Notes: a model not told the origin generated them from the sequence alone. A stretch of DNA of 59,117 nucleotides from Bacillus hominis (GCF_018332515.1 NZ_BOQD01000097.1:1-59117); one strand, 5' to 3'; shown: positions 1-10,259, counted from the first letter of the stretch. Numbers and translations are program-made.

Positions 1-60
1 ACTTTAATCAGTGGGGGCTGTTCATCCTCCACTGATTATTAGCCCTCACCAATCGGGATA
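1..60 (-). repeat. bcr1-type repeat, truncated by window edge
   Basis: Read on the minus strand this contains the core CCCGATTGGTGAGGGCTAAT followed by ATCAGTGGAGGATG and ends in CACTGATTAAAGT. The same core recurs at 11843-11925 and 13114-13273. It matches the bcr1-type element known from the B. cereus group. The rest lies outside the window. Confidence 0.75.
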
Positions 61-68
61 AAAATTAA

Positions 69-521
69 TTAATCTTCTGGGAAGATATGTTCAATGTCCG
101 GAGTAAGAGCTACTTCTGATAATACGATATGAGAAACTGTCGTCGCATATGAAGAAACATCATTGATAAATTCTTCAAGTTCAACGAGTGAAGGAACAGA
201 GATTTTTACAATGTAGCATAAGCTTCCTGTTACTCGGTAACAAAAACTTGCAGATGGATAAGACTGAATAAACTGTTGCATACGTGTTGTATCACCATTT
301 TTTAAAGTGATTTCTAAAATACAATCTAAAACAAGTCCTGCTTTTTTATAATCGATATCGATTGTGTATTTTTGAATAATTCCTTCACTTTCAAGTTTAC
401 GAACACGTTCTGTAGTAGACGGAGCCGATAAGTTTACTCGTTTTGCTAATTCGCGCATCGAAAGGCGACTATCATTATATAATTCATTTAAAATTTTTCG
501 ATCAACACGGTCTAATTGCAT
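69..521 (-). CDS. Lrp/AsnC family transcriptional regulator
   Basis: A 150-residue protein with an N-terminal winged helix-turn-helix (about residues 5-50, with LSMRELAKRVNLSAPSTTER) and a C-terminal RAM/ACT-like effector domain (about 65-140). This is the usual Lrp/AsnC length and order; these proteins bind DNA as octamers or dimers and sense amino acids. A longer reading to 584 exists, but the start at 521 is chosen because TACCTCCAG on the plus strand (GGAGG on the coding strand) lies just upstream and the protein then begins at the family-typical MQLDRVDRKIL. It is divergent from the CMD-isochorismatase-SseB cluster, which makes that cluster a possible target (inference). Confidence 0.93.
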   Translation of the reverse strand: MQLDRVDRKILNELYNDSRLSMRELAKRVNLSAPSTTERVRKLESEGIIQKYTIDIDYKKAGLVLDCILEITLKNGDTTRMQQFIQSYPSASFCYRVTGSLCYIVKISVPSLVELEEFINDVSSYATTVSHIVLSEVALTPDIEHIFPED

Positions 522-647
522 TTGTAAATATACCTCCAGTAAAATGATGATTTTTGTAAAGAAAAAATATAAATTAAGATTCATATGAAATGTAAAATGA
601 ACTTTATTTATTTTACAATAAAAAAGAAGGGAATAGGAGGAAAAATA

Positions 648-1058
648 ATGGAGAGAATTACATTATCAAATATAGGAGATACAAAGTTTCAAAAATTATT
701 AGGGCATAATCCGGATATATTAAATTCGTGGAGTACGTTAGAAAATACACTGTATAGTACAGGGACCCTTTCTGCAGAGTTAAAGGAGCAAGTAAGAAGA
801 ACATTAGCGTTTGGGAATGAATGTTCGTACTGTATGGCAAAGGGAAAGCCGGATGATATACAAAAGATAGAAGAAATTAGCGTAGCCGTTACTTTTGCAC
901 ATGCATTTGTTTATGACCAAAAGGCGATAGATGATAATATGTTTCATATATTAAAACAATATTGGACTGAAAAAGAAATTGTAGAGCTTTGTGCCTATAT
1001 TTGTTTTATTACTGCGTCGCAGCAACTTGGTTTTCTGTTTCAATTACAGCCTAATTAA
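648..1058 (+). CDS. carboxymuconolactone decarboxylase (AhpD-like) family protein
   Basis: A 136-residue protein whose ECSYC segment places a CxxC pair at C59 and C62, as in the CMD/AhpD family of small peroxidase-type reductases. True carboxymuconolactone decarboxylases lack the CxxC, so a redox role is more likely than decarboxylation. Start at 648 follows AGGAGG at 635-640; the upstream in-frame ATG at 585 has no ribosome site. The isochorismatase-family gene follows after 13 bp, so the two are probably cotranscribed. The substrate cannot be read from sequence. Confidence 0.85.
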   Translation: MERITLSNIGDTKFQKLLGHNPDILNSWSTLENTLYSTGTLSAELKEQVRRTLAFGNECSYCMAKGKPDDIQKIEEISVAVTFAHAFVYDQKAIDDNMFHILKQYWTEKEIVELCAYICFITASQQLGFLFQLQPN

Positions 1059-1071
1059 CTAGGAGGATAGT

Positions 1072-1635
1072 ATGATTAATCAAGCAGCACTTATAATCAT
1101 TGATGTACAGGAAGCATTCAACTTACCGTACTGGGGAACAAGGAATAACCTTTTTGCGGAAGGAAATATGAAAAGTTTGTTAGAAGAATGGAGAAAAAGA
1201 GAATTACTAGTTATTCATATTCAGCATGTGAATAAAGAAAATGTGGAGTCAATGTTTCATCTAGATGCAGAAACAGTACGTTTTAAAAAAGAAGTGAGGC
1301 CATTACCAGGTGAGATTATTATTCAAAAGGTTGTTAACAGTGCATTCATTGGGACAAATTTAGAAGAGATATTACGAGTAAAAGATCACACTTCTTTAGT
1401 AATTGTAGGATTAACGACAAATCATTGTGTGGAAACTACAACACGGATGGCAGGTAATTTAGGATTTACAACGTATGTAGTGAGTGACGCGACGGCTACT
1501 TTTAACCGCATCGGTCCAGATGGCACAGAGTATAGTGCAGAGGACATTCATAATATGACACTTGTAAACTTGCATGATGAATTTGCTACTATTGTGACGA
1601 CGAAAGAAATAGTAAAAACTATTTCGATAAAATAA
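1072..1635 (+). CDS. isochorismatase-family cysteine hydrolase
   Basis: A 187-residue alpha/beta hydrolase of the isochorismatase-like superfamily. The catalytic triad is visible: D11 in LIIIDVQEAF, K86 in IIIQKVVNS and C119 in GLTTNHCVETT. Family members hydrolyse amides such as nicotinamide or act on isochorismate; no partner gene here points to one substrate. The AGGAGGATAGT before the ATG supports the start. It lies 13 bp behind the CMD gene, whose redox-type CxxC suggests a small detoxification unit, but that is inference. Confidence 0.9.
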   Translation: MINQAALIIIDVQEAFNLPYWGTRNNLFAEGNMKSLLEEWRKRELLVIHIQHVNKENVESMFHLDAETVRFKKEVRPLPGEIIIQKVVNSAFIGTNLEEILRVKDHTSLVIVGLTTNHCVETTTRMAGNLGFTTYVVSDATATFNRIGPDGTEYSAEDIHNMTLVNLHDEFATIVTTKEIVKTISIK

Positions 1636-1714
1636 TTGCAGAATTATGTAGAAAAAAATAAGAATATTTCGTATAATCTAAGTATAATCATTTTGAAAAT
1701 AGGGGTGGCATCAT

Positions 1715-2113
1715 ATGAAGCAAATTCCAGTAAAGAAAATAGAAGAAGTACTCGTTTTAGCAGGGGATGATAAACAAAAGCAAAAGGAATTTTATGAATT
1801 GCTCTTAACAACGGAGTTTTATGTTGCTGGTTCATTAGAAGCAGAGGATGGGGTAACAGAAGGCACACTTCGTTTACGTCATTTCCAAGGAGAAGGTAGA
1901 TGGATCGTTCCATTCTTTACACAATTAGAATTTGTAAAAGATGTGTTGCCAGAAGGGACACCCCTTATTACGATACGTGGAAGAGAATTATTTAGTAGCA
2001 TCGAGAAAGATGCGACAGCTGTATTAAATGTTGGAACAGATATGAGTAAAACATTTATTCCAGAAGAAATCGCAGATATAGCATCAGGGCGAATCTTTAA
2101 TTATTATAAATAA
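1715..2113 (+). CDS. SseB-family protein
   Basis: A 132-residue protein resembling the SseB N-terminal domain, with WIVPFFTQLEFVKDVLPEG and the ending IPEEIADIASGRIF. SseB-like proteins are small and mostly uncharacterised outside enterics. The ATG follows AGGGGTGG with a 6-nt spacing. No signal peptide or membrane segment is visible, so it is probably cytoplasmic. It sits 79 bp behind the isochorismatase gene, so cotranscription is possible. It ends at a hairpin terminator shared with the convergent LD-carboxypeptidase gene. Confidence 0.8.
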   Translation: MKQIPVKKIEEVLVLAGDDKQKQKEFYELLLTTEFYVAGSLEAEDGVTEGTLRLRHFQGEGRWIVPFFTQLEFVKDVLPEGTPLITIRGRELFSSIEKDATAVLNVGTDMSKTFIPEEIADIASGRIFNYYK

Positions 2114-2142
2114 AAGGAAAAGCTTAGCAGCTTTTCCTTTTT
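2113..2142. terminator. bidirectional Rho-independent terminator
   Basis: A 12-bp perfect stem (AAAGGAAAAGCT with AGCTTTTCCTTT) and TAGC loop, with T runs on both sides, between convergent genes. Confidence 0.9.
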
Positions 2143-3061
2143 AATTTGAACAGGGAGTGGCTATACCAGAAGAAATAGAAACAGTTTTGTTATTTGTATT
2201 TATTGTTGCTGTAACTCCAAGCGGAATACCGATATTTGGGCTTATATGTCCAATCGGTAAACCGAATAACACAGGTATATTATATGGCGTGAAATATTCA
2301 TATAATATTGTTTGCAATGATTGGGACGGTTTAGAAGGGTTGCAGTCGTGACAGCTTGTAAAAATAACACCGCTGCATTCATTAAACTGTCCAGATAAAA
2401 GTAGCTGATTTAACATCCGGTCAATTCGATACGGTTCTTCACCAATATCTTCAAGCAATAAAAGTTTATTTGCTGTATTTATCTCATAGGGCGAGCCAAT
2501 TATACTTGTTAACACAGTTAAATTCCCTCCAACTAATGTGCCTGTAGCTGTACATGGAGAGGTAGGTACGATACATTCTGATGCATATAAGATGGATGAA
2601 TACGGATGGAATAGTTGATTAAAAGAAGATAAAGAGAGAGAATCTATACCTTTTCCTAATTCCTCAATCATTGGACCATGAAAAGTTACAAGCTCTGCAT
2701 AACGTGAAAAGGCAGTATGTAAAGCCGTAATGTCGCTATATCCCCAAAAGATTTTTGGATTCTGTTGAATGATTTCATATTGAATGTGAGGGAGGAGACG
2801 AGCACTTCCGTAACCACCTCGTGCACAGAAAATTGCTTTCACTTCATTGTTGGTAAAGGCTTCATGTATATCATCAAGACGAACTTGATCATTTCCAGCT
2901 AAATATCCATACTTTTCATAAACACTCTTCCCAATTATTACGGATAAACCCATCTCCCTTAATACATTCACACCTTTTAATACATTCTCAAGTGTTGGTG
3001 GACCAGACGGTGCAATAATCATTACTGTATCACCTTGCTTTAATGCATTTGGATAAATCAT
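2141..3061 (-). CDS. LD-carboxypeptidase, peptidase family S66 (MccF/LdcA-like)
   Basis: A 306-residue protein with the S66 signature. The expected Ser-Glu-His triad can be placed at S109 (in FWGYSDIT), E204 (in LLLLEDIGEEP) and H272 (in LPIGHISPN). The N-terminal Rossmann-like part includes APSGPP and ARGGYGSARLL. LdcA enzymes trim the L,D-bond of murein tetrapeptides during recycling, while MccF homologues inactivate microcin C-type peptides; sequence alone does not separate these. It is a single minus-strand gene divergent from the nitronate monooxygenase. GAAGGAGGCTGAG lies before the ATG. Confidence 0.92.
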   Translation of the reverse strand: MIYPNALKQGDTVMIIAPSGPPTLENVLKGVNVLREMGLSVIIGKSVYEKYGYLAGNDQVRLDDIHEAFTNNEVKAIFCARGGYGSARLLPHIQYEIIQQNPKIFWGYSDITALHTAFSRYAELVTFHGPMIEELGKGIDSLSLSSFNQLFHPYSSILYASECIVPTSPCTATGTLVGGNLTVLTSIIGSPYEINTANKLLLLEDIGEEPYRIDRMLNQLLLSGQFNECSGVIFTSCHDCNPSKPSQSLQTILYEYFTPYNIPVLFGLPIGHISPNIGIPLGVTATINTNNKTVSISSGIATPCSN

Positions 3062-3172
3062 TGTTCTCAGCCTCCTTCTAATTCAATATATTCGCTTCAT
3101 ATGAAGTTCAACCCTTGTAAAAGGAGGGGAAAGCTTGTCAAATAAAGAAGATATAAGGGGGATAGGAGGGAA

Positions 3173-4270
3173 ATGATGTTTACAAATCGAGTAACAGATA
3201 TATTGCAAATTAAGTATCCCATCATTCAAGCAGGTATGGCAGGTGCTATTACAACACCAGAACTTGTTGCAGCTGTAAGTAATAGCGGAGGATTAGGAAC
3301 GCTTGGAGCTGGGTATATGAGCCCAGAACAAATTCGTGAAGCGATTTATAAAATAAGGAAACTAACAGATAAACCTTTCGGTGTTAATTTACTTTTAACA
3401 AAAGAGGTACAGATAGAAGAAGAGAAGGTAAACGGGGCGAAAGAATTACTTAGTGGAGTGAATAGAGAATTAGGTATAGAGGAAGAAGATGTATTAAAGC
3501 TTCCAACAAGCTATAAAGAACAATTACAAGTGCTATTAGAAGAGAAGGTACCAGTCGTTAGCTTTGCATTTCAAACGTTAGAACAAGAAGAAATAGATGA
3601 TTTAAAAAGAAGAGGAATAAAAGTTATCGGAACAGCTACCCATGTAGCAGAAGCGAAAGCACTTGCCGAGTTAGGGGTAGATATTATCGTCGGGCAAGGT
3701 AGCGAGGCAGGAGGGCATAGAGGAACGTTTATTGGGAAAGAACAAGATGCGATGATTGGTACATTTGCATTAATCCCGCAATTAGTAGCGGAAGTACCTC
3801 ATATTCCGATTGTCGCAGCAGGTGGTGTAATGAATGGGCAAGGGCTTGTTGCGGCATTTGCGTTAGGAGCAGAAGCTGTTCAAATGGGATCAGCCTTTTT
3901 AACGAGTGAAGAAAGTATTACACATGAGGTGTATAAAGAAGCGATTTTACATAGTACAGATACGAGTACAACGGTAACCCGTGCGTTTTCCGGGAAATAT
4001 GCACGGGGTATTCGTAATAAATTTATAGAGAAACATGAAGGAAGAGAAGGGAATTTACCGATGTATCCAGTGCAAAACGTATTAACTTCAAAAATACGCC
4101 AAGAAGCAGCGAAGCAAAATAAGGAAGAATATATGTCTCTTTGGGCGGGACAAGCATCATCGTTAGCACGAACGGAATCAGCTCAGCACGTAGTGAAACG
4201 TGTCATGAATGAAGCGGAGAACGTAATCGAACAATTAAAAAATGTATATAGAAAAAGACCACTTGAATAA
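3173..4270 (+). CDS. nitronate monooxygenase (NMO/FabK-like FMN flavoprotein)
   Basis: A 365-residue TIM-barrel flavoprotein. It shows QAGMAGAITTPELVAAVSNSG near the N-terminus, the FMN-binding GQGSEAGGHRG with H182, and PIVAAGGVMNGQGLVAAFALG. The layout matches nitronate monooxygenase (2-nitropropane dioxygenase), which oxidises toxic alkyl nitronates with FMN and oxygen. FabK enoyl-ACP reductases are close relatives, so the biochemical assignment is not final. Two adjacent ATGs (3173, 3176) follow GGAGGGAA; the second has the better spacing. The stop codon is inside the terminator stem at 4253-4285. Confidence 0.9.
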   Translation: MMFTNRVTDILQIKYPIIQAGMAGAITTPELVAAVSNSGGLGTLGAGYMSPEQIREAIYKIRKLTDKPFGVNLLLTKEVQIEEEKVNGAKELLSGVNRELGIEEEDVLKLPTSYKEQLQVLLEEKVPVVSFAFQTLEQEEIDDLKRRGIKVIGTATHVAEAKALAELGVDIIVGQGSEAGGHRGTFIGKEQDAMIGTFALIPQLVAEVPHIPIVAAGGVMNGQGLVAAFALGAEAVQMGSAFLTSEESITHEVYKEAILHSTDTSTTVTRAFSGKYARGIRNKFIEKHEGREGNLPMYPVQNVLTSKIRQEAAKQNKEEYMSLWAGQASSLARTESAQHVVKRVMNEAENVIEQLKNVYRKRPLE

Positions 4271-4285
4271 TTCAAGCGGTCTTTT
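4253..4285. terminator. terminator overlapping the NMO stop codon
   Basis: AAAAGACCACTTGAAT pairs with ATTCAAGCGGTCTTTT with one mismatch. The stem includes the last NMO codons and also faces the end of dltD. Confidence 0.85.
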
Positions 4286-4287
4286 CG

Positions 4288-5463
4288 TTAGTTTGCTTTA
4301 TAAAATTGTTGGATAGCTTCGTCGATGTAAACCCAGCCTTTCCAACCTAAGTGCATATGATCTTTTAAGAAGTACTTATCATATTCATGATTTGAGAAAT
4401 CAGCAATTGGATAGCCAGCATTCTTAATTTGCTCATGAACTTTATTGTAGTATAATTCGCGTTTTTCTTTTGGGAAGCCAGCGTAATCATACCAAGGACC
4501 TTTTACAGGGACAGAAATGAAGAGCGGTTTTGCGCCAGATTGTTTTAATAAATCAAGTACAATTTGTAAATCTTCATACTCTGGTGATTGGTCATAAGCA
4601 TCATTTTTTAAGTAACCTTCACGTTGCTTTAATTTCTTCTTAATTTTGCTATTGAAGTAATCATCTTCGATACCATATTCGTTAGATCCTGATTCTAATG
4701 CACCTGTTTGATCAGCATGCTTACGAGCTTCTTCCCAGTTCATTTGTTTCAATGATGGATCAAGCTTTTCTTTATGCGGTTTAATATCAAACATAACTGT
4801 AAATAAATCTTTACGATCTAGAATGTTACGATAAATATAAGCGAAAGGTTTAGCAGCAAGTGCTTTTACTTTATACTTTGTATCATCGTAGGCGATACCT
4901 TCAAGCGAAATTTTTAATAAAGTTTCTTTTTTAACAATCTCAAAGTTTAATAAGCGTTTTGCAATTTGCTTTTTCATTTCAGGTTTTAAATCATCGTTGA
5001 AAATGAAGTGGTAACCTTGTTGTTTTGAAAAGTTAGGTGCAAAGTGTGTCTCATCAATACCTTGTGGTACAAACCATTGCGGAGAAAGAACGAATATCAT
5101 TTTCTTATCTTTCAATTGATCCATTGTAGATGCGAAGTTTAATACATGTACAAGGTCTTGTGTTCCGCCACGTCCAAGTAGGAATGGTGTGAATCCTTCA
5201 GGCTTTACTTTGAAATAATTCGATGGATGGAAAGCATCCATACGTGCGAATTCCGATGAACCGTACATCGGAAGGTATTTCGGGTCTGCTAACATCTTTT
5301 GCTGTAAAATCATACTTTGAATCTTTTCTTCTTTTAAAGAAGTCGCAGCTTGTTCTACTTTCTCATCACTTACAAGTGGGAGTAGGAAGCGCGTAGGAAT
5401 AAGTAAGAATACAGCAAAAAGGGCCAATGCTAAAAGCATCGGACCAAATTTTGCTTTGTTCAT
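4288..5463 (-). CDS. dltD: D-alanyl-lipoteichoic acid biosynthesis protein DltD
   Basis: A 391-residue membrane-anchored protein with one N-terminal hydrophobic segment (about residues 7-28) and a long extracytoplasmic SGNH-hydrolase-like domain. [18 protein letters not shown] carries the Ser and the C-terminal [10 protein letters not shown] carries the Asp/His region. DltD acts in the last step of D-alanine transfer onto teichoic acids outside the membrane. The start overlaps the dltC stop by 4 bp (ATGA), showing translational coupling. It is the last gene of the dlt operon. Confidence 0.97.
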   Translation of the reverse strand: MNKAKFGPMLLALALFAVFLLIPTRFLLPLVSDEKVEQAATSLKEEKIQSMILQQKMLADPKYLPMYGSSEFARMDAFHPSNYFKVKPEGFTPFLLGRGGTQDLVHVLNFASTMDQLKDKKMIFVLSPQWFVPQGIDETHFAPNFSKQQGYHFIFNDDLKPEMKKQIAKRLLNFEIVKKETLLKISLEGIAYDDTKYKVKALAAKPFAYIYRNILDRKDLFTVMFDIKPHKEKLDPSLKQMNWEEARKHADQTGALESGSNEYGIEDDYFNSKIKKKLKQREGYLKNDAYDQSPEYEDLQIVLDLLKQSGAKPLFISVPVKGPWYDYAGFPKEKRELYYNKVHEQIKNAGYPIADFSNHEYDKYFLKDHMHLGWKGWVYIDEAIQQFYKAN

Positions 5464-5699
5464 CGGATTTCTTCCAACTTTTTAATAACCATATTTGGTG
5501 TAGCCCACTCATCGCGGTCAAAATCAGAAATAGAAACTTCAATCTCTAAACGCTCTTGGAATTCAACTAATAAAGATACTACAGCGAAAGAATCAAGAAT
5601 ACCTTCTTCAAATAATTGAACATCTAAGTTTTCTTTCACAATATCGTTTTCACATACTTCTTCTAAAATATCTAATACTTGCTCTTTGAATTCTGCCAT
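5460..5699 (-). CDS. dltC: D-alanine carrier protein DltC
   Basis: A 79-residue acyl-carrier-type protein. S37 in [14 protein letters not shown] is the expected 4'-phosphopantetheine attachment site, within the LDS motif. DltA loads D-alanine onto it and DltB/DltD pass the residue outside. GGAGATTTT precedes the ATG. It lies 67 bp after dltB and overlaps dltD by 4 bp. Length and composition (acidic, helical) are standard for DltC. Confidence 0.97.
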   Translation of the reverse strand: MAEFKEQVLDILEEVCENDIVKENLDVQLFEEGILDSFAVVSLLVEFQERLEIEVSISDFDRDEWATPNMVIKKLEEIR

Positions 5700-5766
5700 T
5701 TTTAAAATCTCCTTTATATCCGAATATATTATATGTGCAACTTCTTAATGGAATAAGAAGGGTGCA

Positions 5767-6933
5767 TTAAAAGTATCTGTTAAGGTGTCCAGAGAAAATT
5801 AGGAAACCGAAACATACAACGTGGAACGTAATTACAATCGCAAGGACATGTGTAAATTTATTGTTTGGCCAAAACTTATGCTTCTTGTTTTTTCGTTCGA
5901 AAATATCGAACAAGATAAACAAGGCAGCGTGATAAAGACCATAAATAATGTATTGATACACATGCTCACCAGTAATATGCCATATTCCCATGATGAAAAA
6001 GTTTAAAAATGCACCGATATACGAAATTGTGTAACGGTTTTTAATTAGCTTTTTCTTCGTTGCGAAAAAGACGAAACGCATGTAAATAAAGTCACGGAAC
6101 CAGAATGATAAACTCATGTGCCAGCGATTCCAGAAGTCTTTAATGTTACGACTAATAAATGGTTTATTAAAGTTTTCTGGAGTTTTAATTCCCATCATAT
6201 AACTTACACCAATTACAAATGAGCTATAACCAGCAAAGTCGAAGAATAAATATAAGCTATAGCTATACATGTAAATCATATTTGATAGGATTGTATCTTG
6301 CTGAGCAAATGCCGGATCCATAAAATATTGCTTTATTAAGTAAGCAATAATAAATTTATACAAGAAACCTTGGAAAATACGATTTAGCCCTGTATATAGT
6401 AAATTTTGATATTCTTCAGCACTAGGTGGCTTTTGAATATCTTTTTGGAATCTGCGGTAACGATCGATAGGTCCTGTTGAGATAGCCGGGAAGAATAAAA
6501 CGAATTCCCAAAAATTAAAGAAGGAAAGTTCTTTAATTAAGCCATCACGAACTTCAAATACCATTTGTACTGCTCTAAATGTTACATAGGACATTCCTAA
6601 AAATACAACAAACTTTAGCTCAGGTACAAACGGTGCGATTTTTGCCAAAATAAGCGGTAAAATCGATAAAATAACAGCTATACAAAACGTGAATGTACTA
6701 TTATTTTGTTTTCGTAACATTAAATAGCCTTTAATAAGGGCATATTGCCAAATAATAAATGCGGCTAACATGATTGCTTGCTTCGGTTTATCAGAGAAGA
6801 TAATAACAAGCATTACTAATGTTAAAACGGCATTATATTTACGCAACATTTTACCTTTTAATCCAGCTATGATAGTAGGTATTAATAAAATGCCCACTAT
6901 AGCGAAAAAATAAAATGATCCATATGCGGTCAT
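5767..6933 (-). CDS. dltB: D-alanyl transfer protein DltB (MBOAT family)
   Basis: A 388-residue polytopic membrane protein of the MBOAT family. Key segments are [19 protein letters not shown] and [13 protein letters not shown], the second holding the conserved MBOAT histidine. DltB forms the channel through which D-alanyl groups on DltC reach the outer side. The start overlaps the dltA stop by 4 bp, so translation is coupled. The 67-bp gap to dltC is the largest inside the operon and shows no terminator. Confidence 0.97.
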   Translation of the reverse strand: MTAYGSFYFFAIVGILLIPTIIAGLKGKMLRKYNAVLTLVMLVIIFSDKPKQAIMLAAFIIWQYALIKGYLMLRKQNNSTFTFCIAVILSILPLILAKIAPFVPELKFVVFLGMSYVTFRAVQMVFEVRDGLIKELSFFNFWEFVLFFPAISTGPIDRYRRFQKDIQKPPSAEEYQNLLYTGLNRIFQGFLYKFIIAYLIKQYFMDPAFAQQDTILSNMIYMYSYSLYLFFDFAGYSSFVIGVSYMMGIKTPENFNKPFISRNIKDFWNRWHMSLSFWFRDFIYMRFVFFATKKKLIKNRYTISYIGAFLNFFIMGIWHITGEHVYQYIIYGLYHAALFILFDIFERKNKKHKFWPNNKFTHVLAIVITFHVVCFGFLIFSGHLNRYF

Positions 6934-8444
6934 GCTGTAACCTCACTCAATAATTTTTTGCGATCTACCTTTCCATTTGGTGTCATTGGAATAGAAGAGT
7001 GATACATGAATTTACGTGGAATCATGTAATTTGGTAATCGCTCATTGAGTTCTTTTTTGATTGCAGATGTCAATTTGAATTCTTTTTCAAATGAATGCTC
7101 TCCAGGAACAACAACCGCTAATAAATAATCGTATTTTTCACCTTTTTTAATTGGAACAACAACTGCTCCTTCTACGTAAGAACATGCGCGAAGATGATGT
7201 TCGATTTCTTCTAATTCCATTCGATAACCATGAAGCTTAATTTGGAAATCAAGACGACCATTATAGAATAGAAGACCATTTTCTACATAGCCAGCATCAC
7301 CTGTTTTATAGGCGCGCTCACCATCAATCATGGTAAATACTTTTTCTGTTAATTCAGGACTTCCTAAATAACCAACGCTTACACTTGGTCCAACAATTAC
7401 GATTTCACCTTTTTCACCGTCAAGTGCAATCGTACCATCTTCTTTCACAATAAGAAGGCGGCAGTCTGATTTACAGTAGCCGACTGGAAGAGATTTGTAT
7501 TTATCTACAACTTCTTCTGTAACGTGAATGCCTGTTACAGCAACGGTAGCTTCTGTAGGACCGTATGTATTCATAATTGTTGCTTTTGGGAAACGCTCAA
7601 TTAATTTTCTAGCTACTTCATTTGGTAACACTTCACCGCAGAATAAGAATGTTTTCATGTTTGGTAGCATACTTTCAGAGAAAGAGGCTTCCATTAAACA
7701 CATTTCTGCGAAAGATGGTGTCGAAGTCCATACTTGTATATCCGATTGCTCTAAAGAAGCAAACAAGTCTTTTGGACGTGCAATCATGTCTTTATCGATT
7801 GCCCATAGTGTACCACCCGTTACTAACGATGGGTAAATATCCATCACAGATAAATCGAATGAGAAAGGTGCTTGATTTAAGAATACTTGTCCTGTTTGTA
7901 AGTTGAAATCTTCAACAGCCCACTTCGTAAAGCTAACAAGGCAATTATAAGTAATCTGAACCCCTTTCGGATTACCTGTGCTTCCTGATGTGTAAATAAT
8001 GTAGAAGTTCTCATCGTCTTTTACCGCATGTTCAGGATTTGGAGTATTCCCTTTATGAGTAAAGAAAATATCTTTTAATTTATCTTCACTTGCAATGCGA
8101 ACTGGTAAGTCCGTTACAGTTACTTCTGCCCCTGATAACAGTAATTTCGCACCAGAACTTTCAGCAATACGTTGTACACGATCAGCTGGAATAGATAAAT
8201 CTACAGGAATGTAAGCATGCCCAGCTTTCACACATCCTAAAAAGTTAATAATCATTTCAGGCTGCATATGGCCATAAACCATAATTGGTGAACGATCATC
8301 TGGATACTCAGAAGAAATCCAATGTGCTAACGCATCAGAATCTTCCTTTAATTGTTTGTACGTAATTTTCGCATCTCGCCAAACAAAAGCGGTTTGATCA
8401 GGCGTTTCTGCAGCCCACTTTTCAATCTGTTCTAATAACTTCAT
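6930..8444 (-). CDS. dltA: D-alanine--D-alanyl carrier protein ligase DltA
   Basis: A 504-residue adenylating enzyme that activates D-alanine with ATP and loads DltC. The phosphate-binding A3 motif [10 protein letters not shown] is at residues 152-161, the adenine-binding [12 protein letters not shown] is in the middle, and the C-terminal NGKVDRKKL contains the expected catalytic K492. Length is typical. It lies 12 bp downstream of dltX and overlaps dltB by 4 bp. Confidence 0.97.
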   Translation of the reverse strand: MKLLEQIEKWAAETPDQTAFVWRDAKITYKQLKEDSDALAHWISSEYPDDRSPIMVYGHMQPEMIINFLGCVKAGHAYIPVDLSIPADRVQRIAESSGAKLLLSGAEVTVTDLPVRIASEDKLKDIFFTHKGNTPNPEHAVKDDENFYIIYTSGSTGNPKGVQITYNCLVSFTKWAVEDFNLQTGQVFLNQAPFSFDLSVMDIYPSLVTGGTLWAIDKDMIARPKDLFASLEQSDIQVWTSTPSFAEMCLMEASFSESMLPNMKTFLFCGEVLPNEVARKLIERFPKATIMNTYGPTEATVAVTGIHVTEEVVDKYKSLPVGYCKSDCRLLIVKEDGTIALDGEKGEIVIVGPSVSVGYLGSPELTEKVFTMIDGERAYKTGDAGYVENGLLFYNGRLDFQIKLHGYRMELEEIEHHLRACSYVEGAVVVPIKKGEKYDYLLAVVVPGEHSFEKEFKLTSAIKKELNERLPNYMIPRKFMYHSSIPMTPNGKVDRKKLLSEVTA

Positions 8445-8456
8445 AACGTTCCCACC

Positions 8457-8603
8457 CTAGAATTCATTGTAAATAAATGTACTTGTGTTTGTATCATGGA
8501 ATCCATACAACCAAAGTAATGCAAATAAAATTGCAAGGTAATAAACCGTCTTTGCAACCCATTGTGTGAGTGGTCGAGACCATATCTCTTTTAATCTTTC
8601 CAT
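8457..8603 (-). CDS. dltX: teichoic acid D-Ala incorporation-associated protein DltX
   Basis: A 48-residue protein with one membrane helix (about residues 18-36, YYLAILFALLWLYGF) and a short extracytoplasmic tail ending FIYNEF. The terminal pattern and its place ahead of dltA match DltX, a microprotein that works with DltB, DltC and DltD. The start at 8603 follows AGAGAGGG; a longer reading from 8648 has no good ribosome site. It is the first gene of the operon. Confidence 0.92.
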   Translation of the reverse strand: MERLKEIWSRPLTQWVAKTVYYLAILFALLWLYGFHDTNTSTFIYNEF

Positions 8604-8962
8604 GTCTTTCCCTCTCTTAATGAAATAATAGCTCTTTGTAGGTATCATGTCCTACATTATTGTGAAAAAAACAAAATACCACATTTTAGGTAAAAATAAG
8701 TCAAAAGGCTCTTTTCTGATATTAGCACTAAATACTAAAAAAGAAAATCCCTAACTTAGCAATTATATTACATTCAGCATGAATTTGTAATGGGTTTGTC
8801 ATGTGAAAAGAAAGTGGATTGTATGAATACATAAAAGTGGATTGTGAGAAGGCGTGAAAATATAATATTTGTTTTGTTATTCCTGAATTGGAGTGGGCTA
8901 ATAATCACTGGGTACTTAGTACATTTTCAAGGTATAGAGCCTTTTAAAAGGAGGGAATTATT
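8604..8962. other. 359-bp divergent intergenic region, dltX / M20 hydrolase
   Basis: AT-rich and without a plausible ORF. It contains the candidate dlt promoter on the minus strand and, at 8892-8913, a short GTGGGCTAATAATCACTG resembling the bcr1 core, possibly a decayed fragment. No clear plus-strand promoter for the M20 gene was recognised. Confidence 0.6.
8676..8704 (-). promoter_or_regulatory. candidate dlt operon promoter
   Basis: On the minus strand TTGACT (8704-8699) is followed after 17 nt by TGGTAT (8681-8676), roughly 70 nt before the dltX start. The -35 is good and the -10 is weak. Confidence 0.4.
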
Positions 8963-10132
8963 ATGAAAAGAGAGTGGAGGAGTTTTATTTCAGAAGAAAA
9001 TATCATTAAATGGAGACGGCATCTTCATAAGTATCCAGAATTGTCATTTAATGAAAAAGAAACTTCGCAATTTATATATGATACATTATGTTCATTTTCT
9101 TATTTTGAAGTAACAAGACCGACTAAGTATAGTGTACTAGCAATTAAAAGGAGCGTGAAAAAAGGAAAAGTAGTTGCTATTCGAGCGGATATAGACGCAT
9201 TACCAATTCAAGAAGAGACACTAAAGTCATATGGATCGGTTAATAAAGGTGTAATGCACGCATGCGGGCACGATGCACATGCAGCTATTTTATTAAGTAC
9301 AGCAGAGACGATAGCAAATATGAAGGAAGATTTTGCAGGTGAAATCCGTCTGTTCTTTCAGCACGCAGAGGAAGTGTACCCCGGTGGCGGACAAGAAATG
9401 GTGGAGGCCGGTGTTATGGATGGTGTCGATTATGTAATAGGTTTGCACGTTATGTCTGGATTAGAAAGTGGGAAGGTAGGAATTGTATATGGACCTATGA
9501 TGGCAGCACCAGACGTATTTACAATTGAGATTTTAGGAAAGGGCGGTCATGCGGCACGACCAGAAGAAACGATAGATCCTATTGCTATCGGAGCACAAAT
9601 TATTACAAATTTACAATATATCGTATCAAGAAATACAAGTGCTTTCATGCAAAGGGTAGTTTCAGTTACGCAGTTTCATGGGGGAACGGCCGATAATATC
9701 ATTCCAAACAAAGCAGCTTTAATGGGAACTGTTCGATCTTTTAATCAAACATTAAGGGAGGAAGCAAAAGAGAAAATTGAGCAAATTGTGAAAGGAATTA
9801 CAGAAGCACATGGAGGGGATTATACATATACGTATCGTTACGGATATGATCCAGTTGTTAATAATGAGTACATTACGAAAATAGTAGAAAAAAGTGCGAT
9901 AAAATTGTTCGGAAATCAGCGTATTGTGCATCTTGAACCTTCTATGGGAGGAGAAGATTTTTCAGCGTATTTAAGAAAAGCACCTGGTTGTTTCATTAAA
10001 TTAGGAACAGGGAATAAAAATATTGATACTTGTTATCCACATCATCATCCGAAATTTGATGTAGATGAATCAGCTTTAATTTATGGAGTAGAATTATTTT
10101 TAGAAACAACGATAAGGTTACTAAAATCATAG
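8963..10132 (+). CDS. M20 family amidohydrolase (N-acyl amino acid hydrolase type)
   Basis: A 389-residue metallo-hydrolase of the M20D group. The metal-site motif HACGHDAHAA (about residues 99-108), the HAEEVYPGGGQEMVEAG segment with the catalytic Glu, and a C-terminal MGGEDFSAYL are all present. The middle part (about 185-300) is the lid/dimerisation domain. Relatives remove acyl groups from amino acids, hippurate or N-acetyl-diaminopimelate; the substrate is not decidable here. AAAAGGAGGG gives a strong ribosome site. Monocistronic, with a terminator 15 bp behind. Confidence 0.9.
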   Translation: MKREWRSFISEENIIKWRRHLHKYPELSFNEKETSQFIYDTLCSFSYFEVTRPTKYSVLAIKRSVKKGKVVAIRADIDALPIQEETLKSYGSVNKGVMHACGHDAHAAILLSTAETIANMKEDFAGEIRLFFQHAEEVYPGGGQEMVEAGVMDGVDYVIGLHVMSGLESGKVGIVYGPMMAAPDVFTIEILGKGGHAARPEETIDPIAIGAQIITNLQYIVSRNTSAFMQRVVSVTQFHGGTADNIIPNKAALMGTVRSFNQTLREEAKEKIEQIVKGITEAHGGDYTYTYRYGYDPVVNNEYITKIVEKSAIKLFGNQRIVHLEPSMGGEDFSAYLRKAPGCFIKLGTGNKNIDTCYPHHHPKFDVDESALIYGVELFLETTIRLLKS

Positions 10133-10146
10133 AAAAGTATAAAAAA

Positions 10147-10182
10147 AAGGCAACTGCGCTCTATCGCAGTTGCTTCTATTTC
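10147..10182 (+). terminator. Rho-independent terminator
   Basis: GCAACTGCG and CGCAGTTGC form a perfect stem with a 6-nt loop, followed by a T-rich tail, after the M20 gene. Confidence 0.85.
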
Positions 10183-10259
10183 TTCCGTCAGAGAGGGCTG
10201 AGAAAGAACTATGCTCATTTATAGTATATGAATAGCTAACGGACAAGCTTGTACATTTT

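Noticed and set aside
8892-8913. A fourth bcr1 element
   Set aside because: Only about 18 bp resemble the core; too short to call beyond a possible relic.
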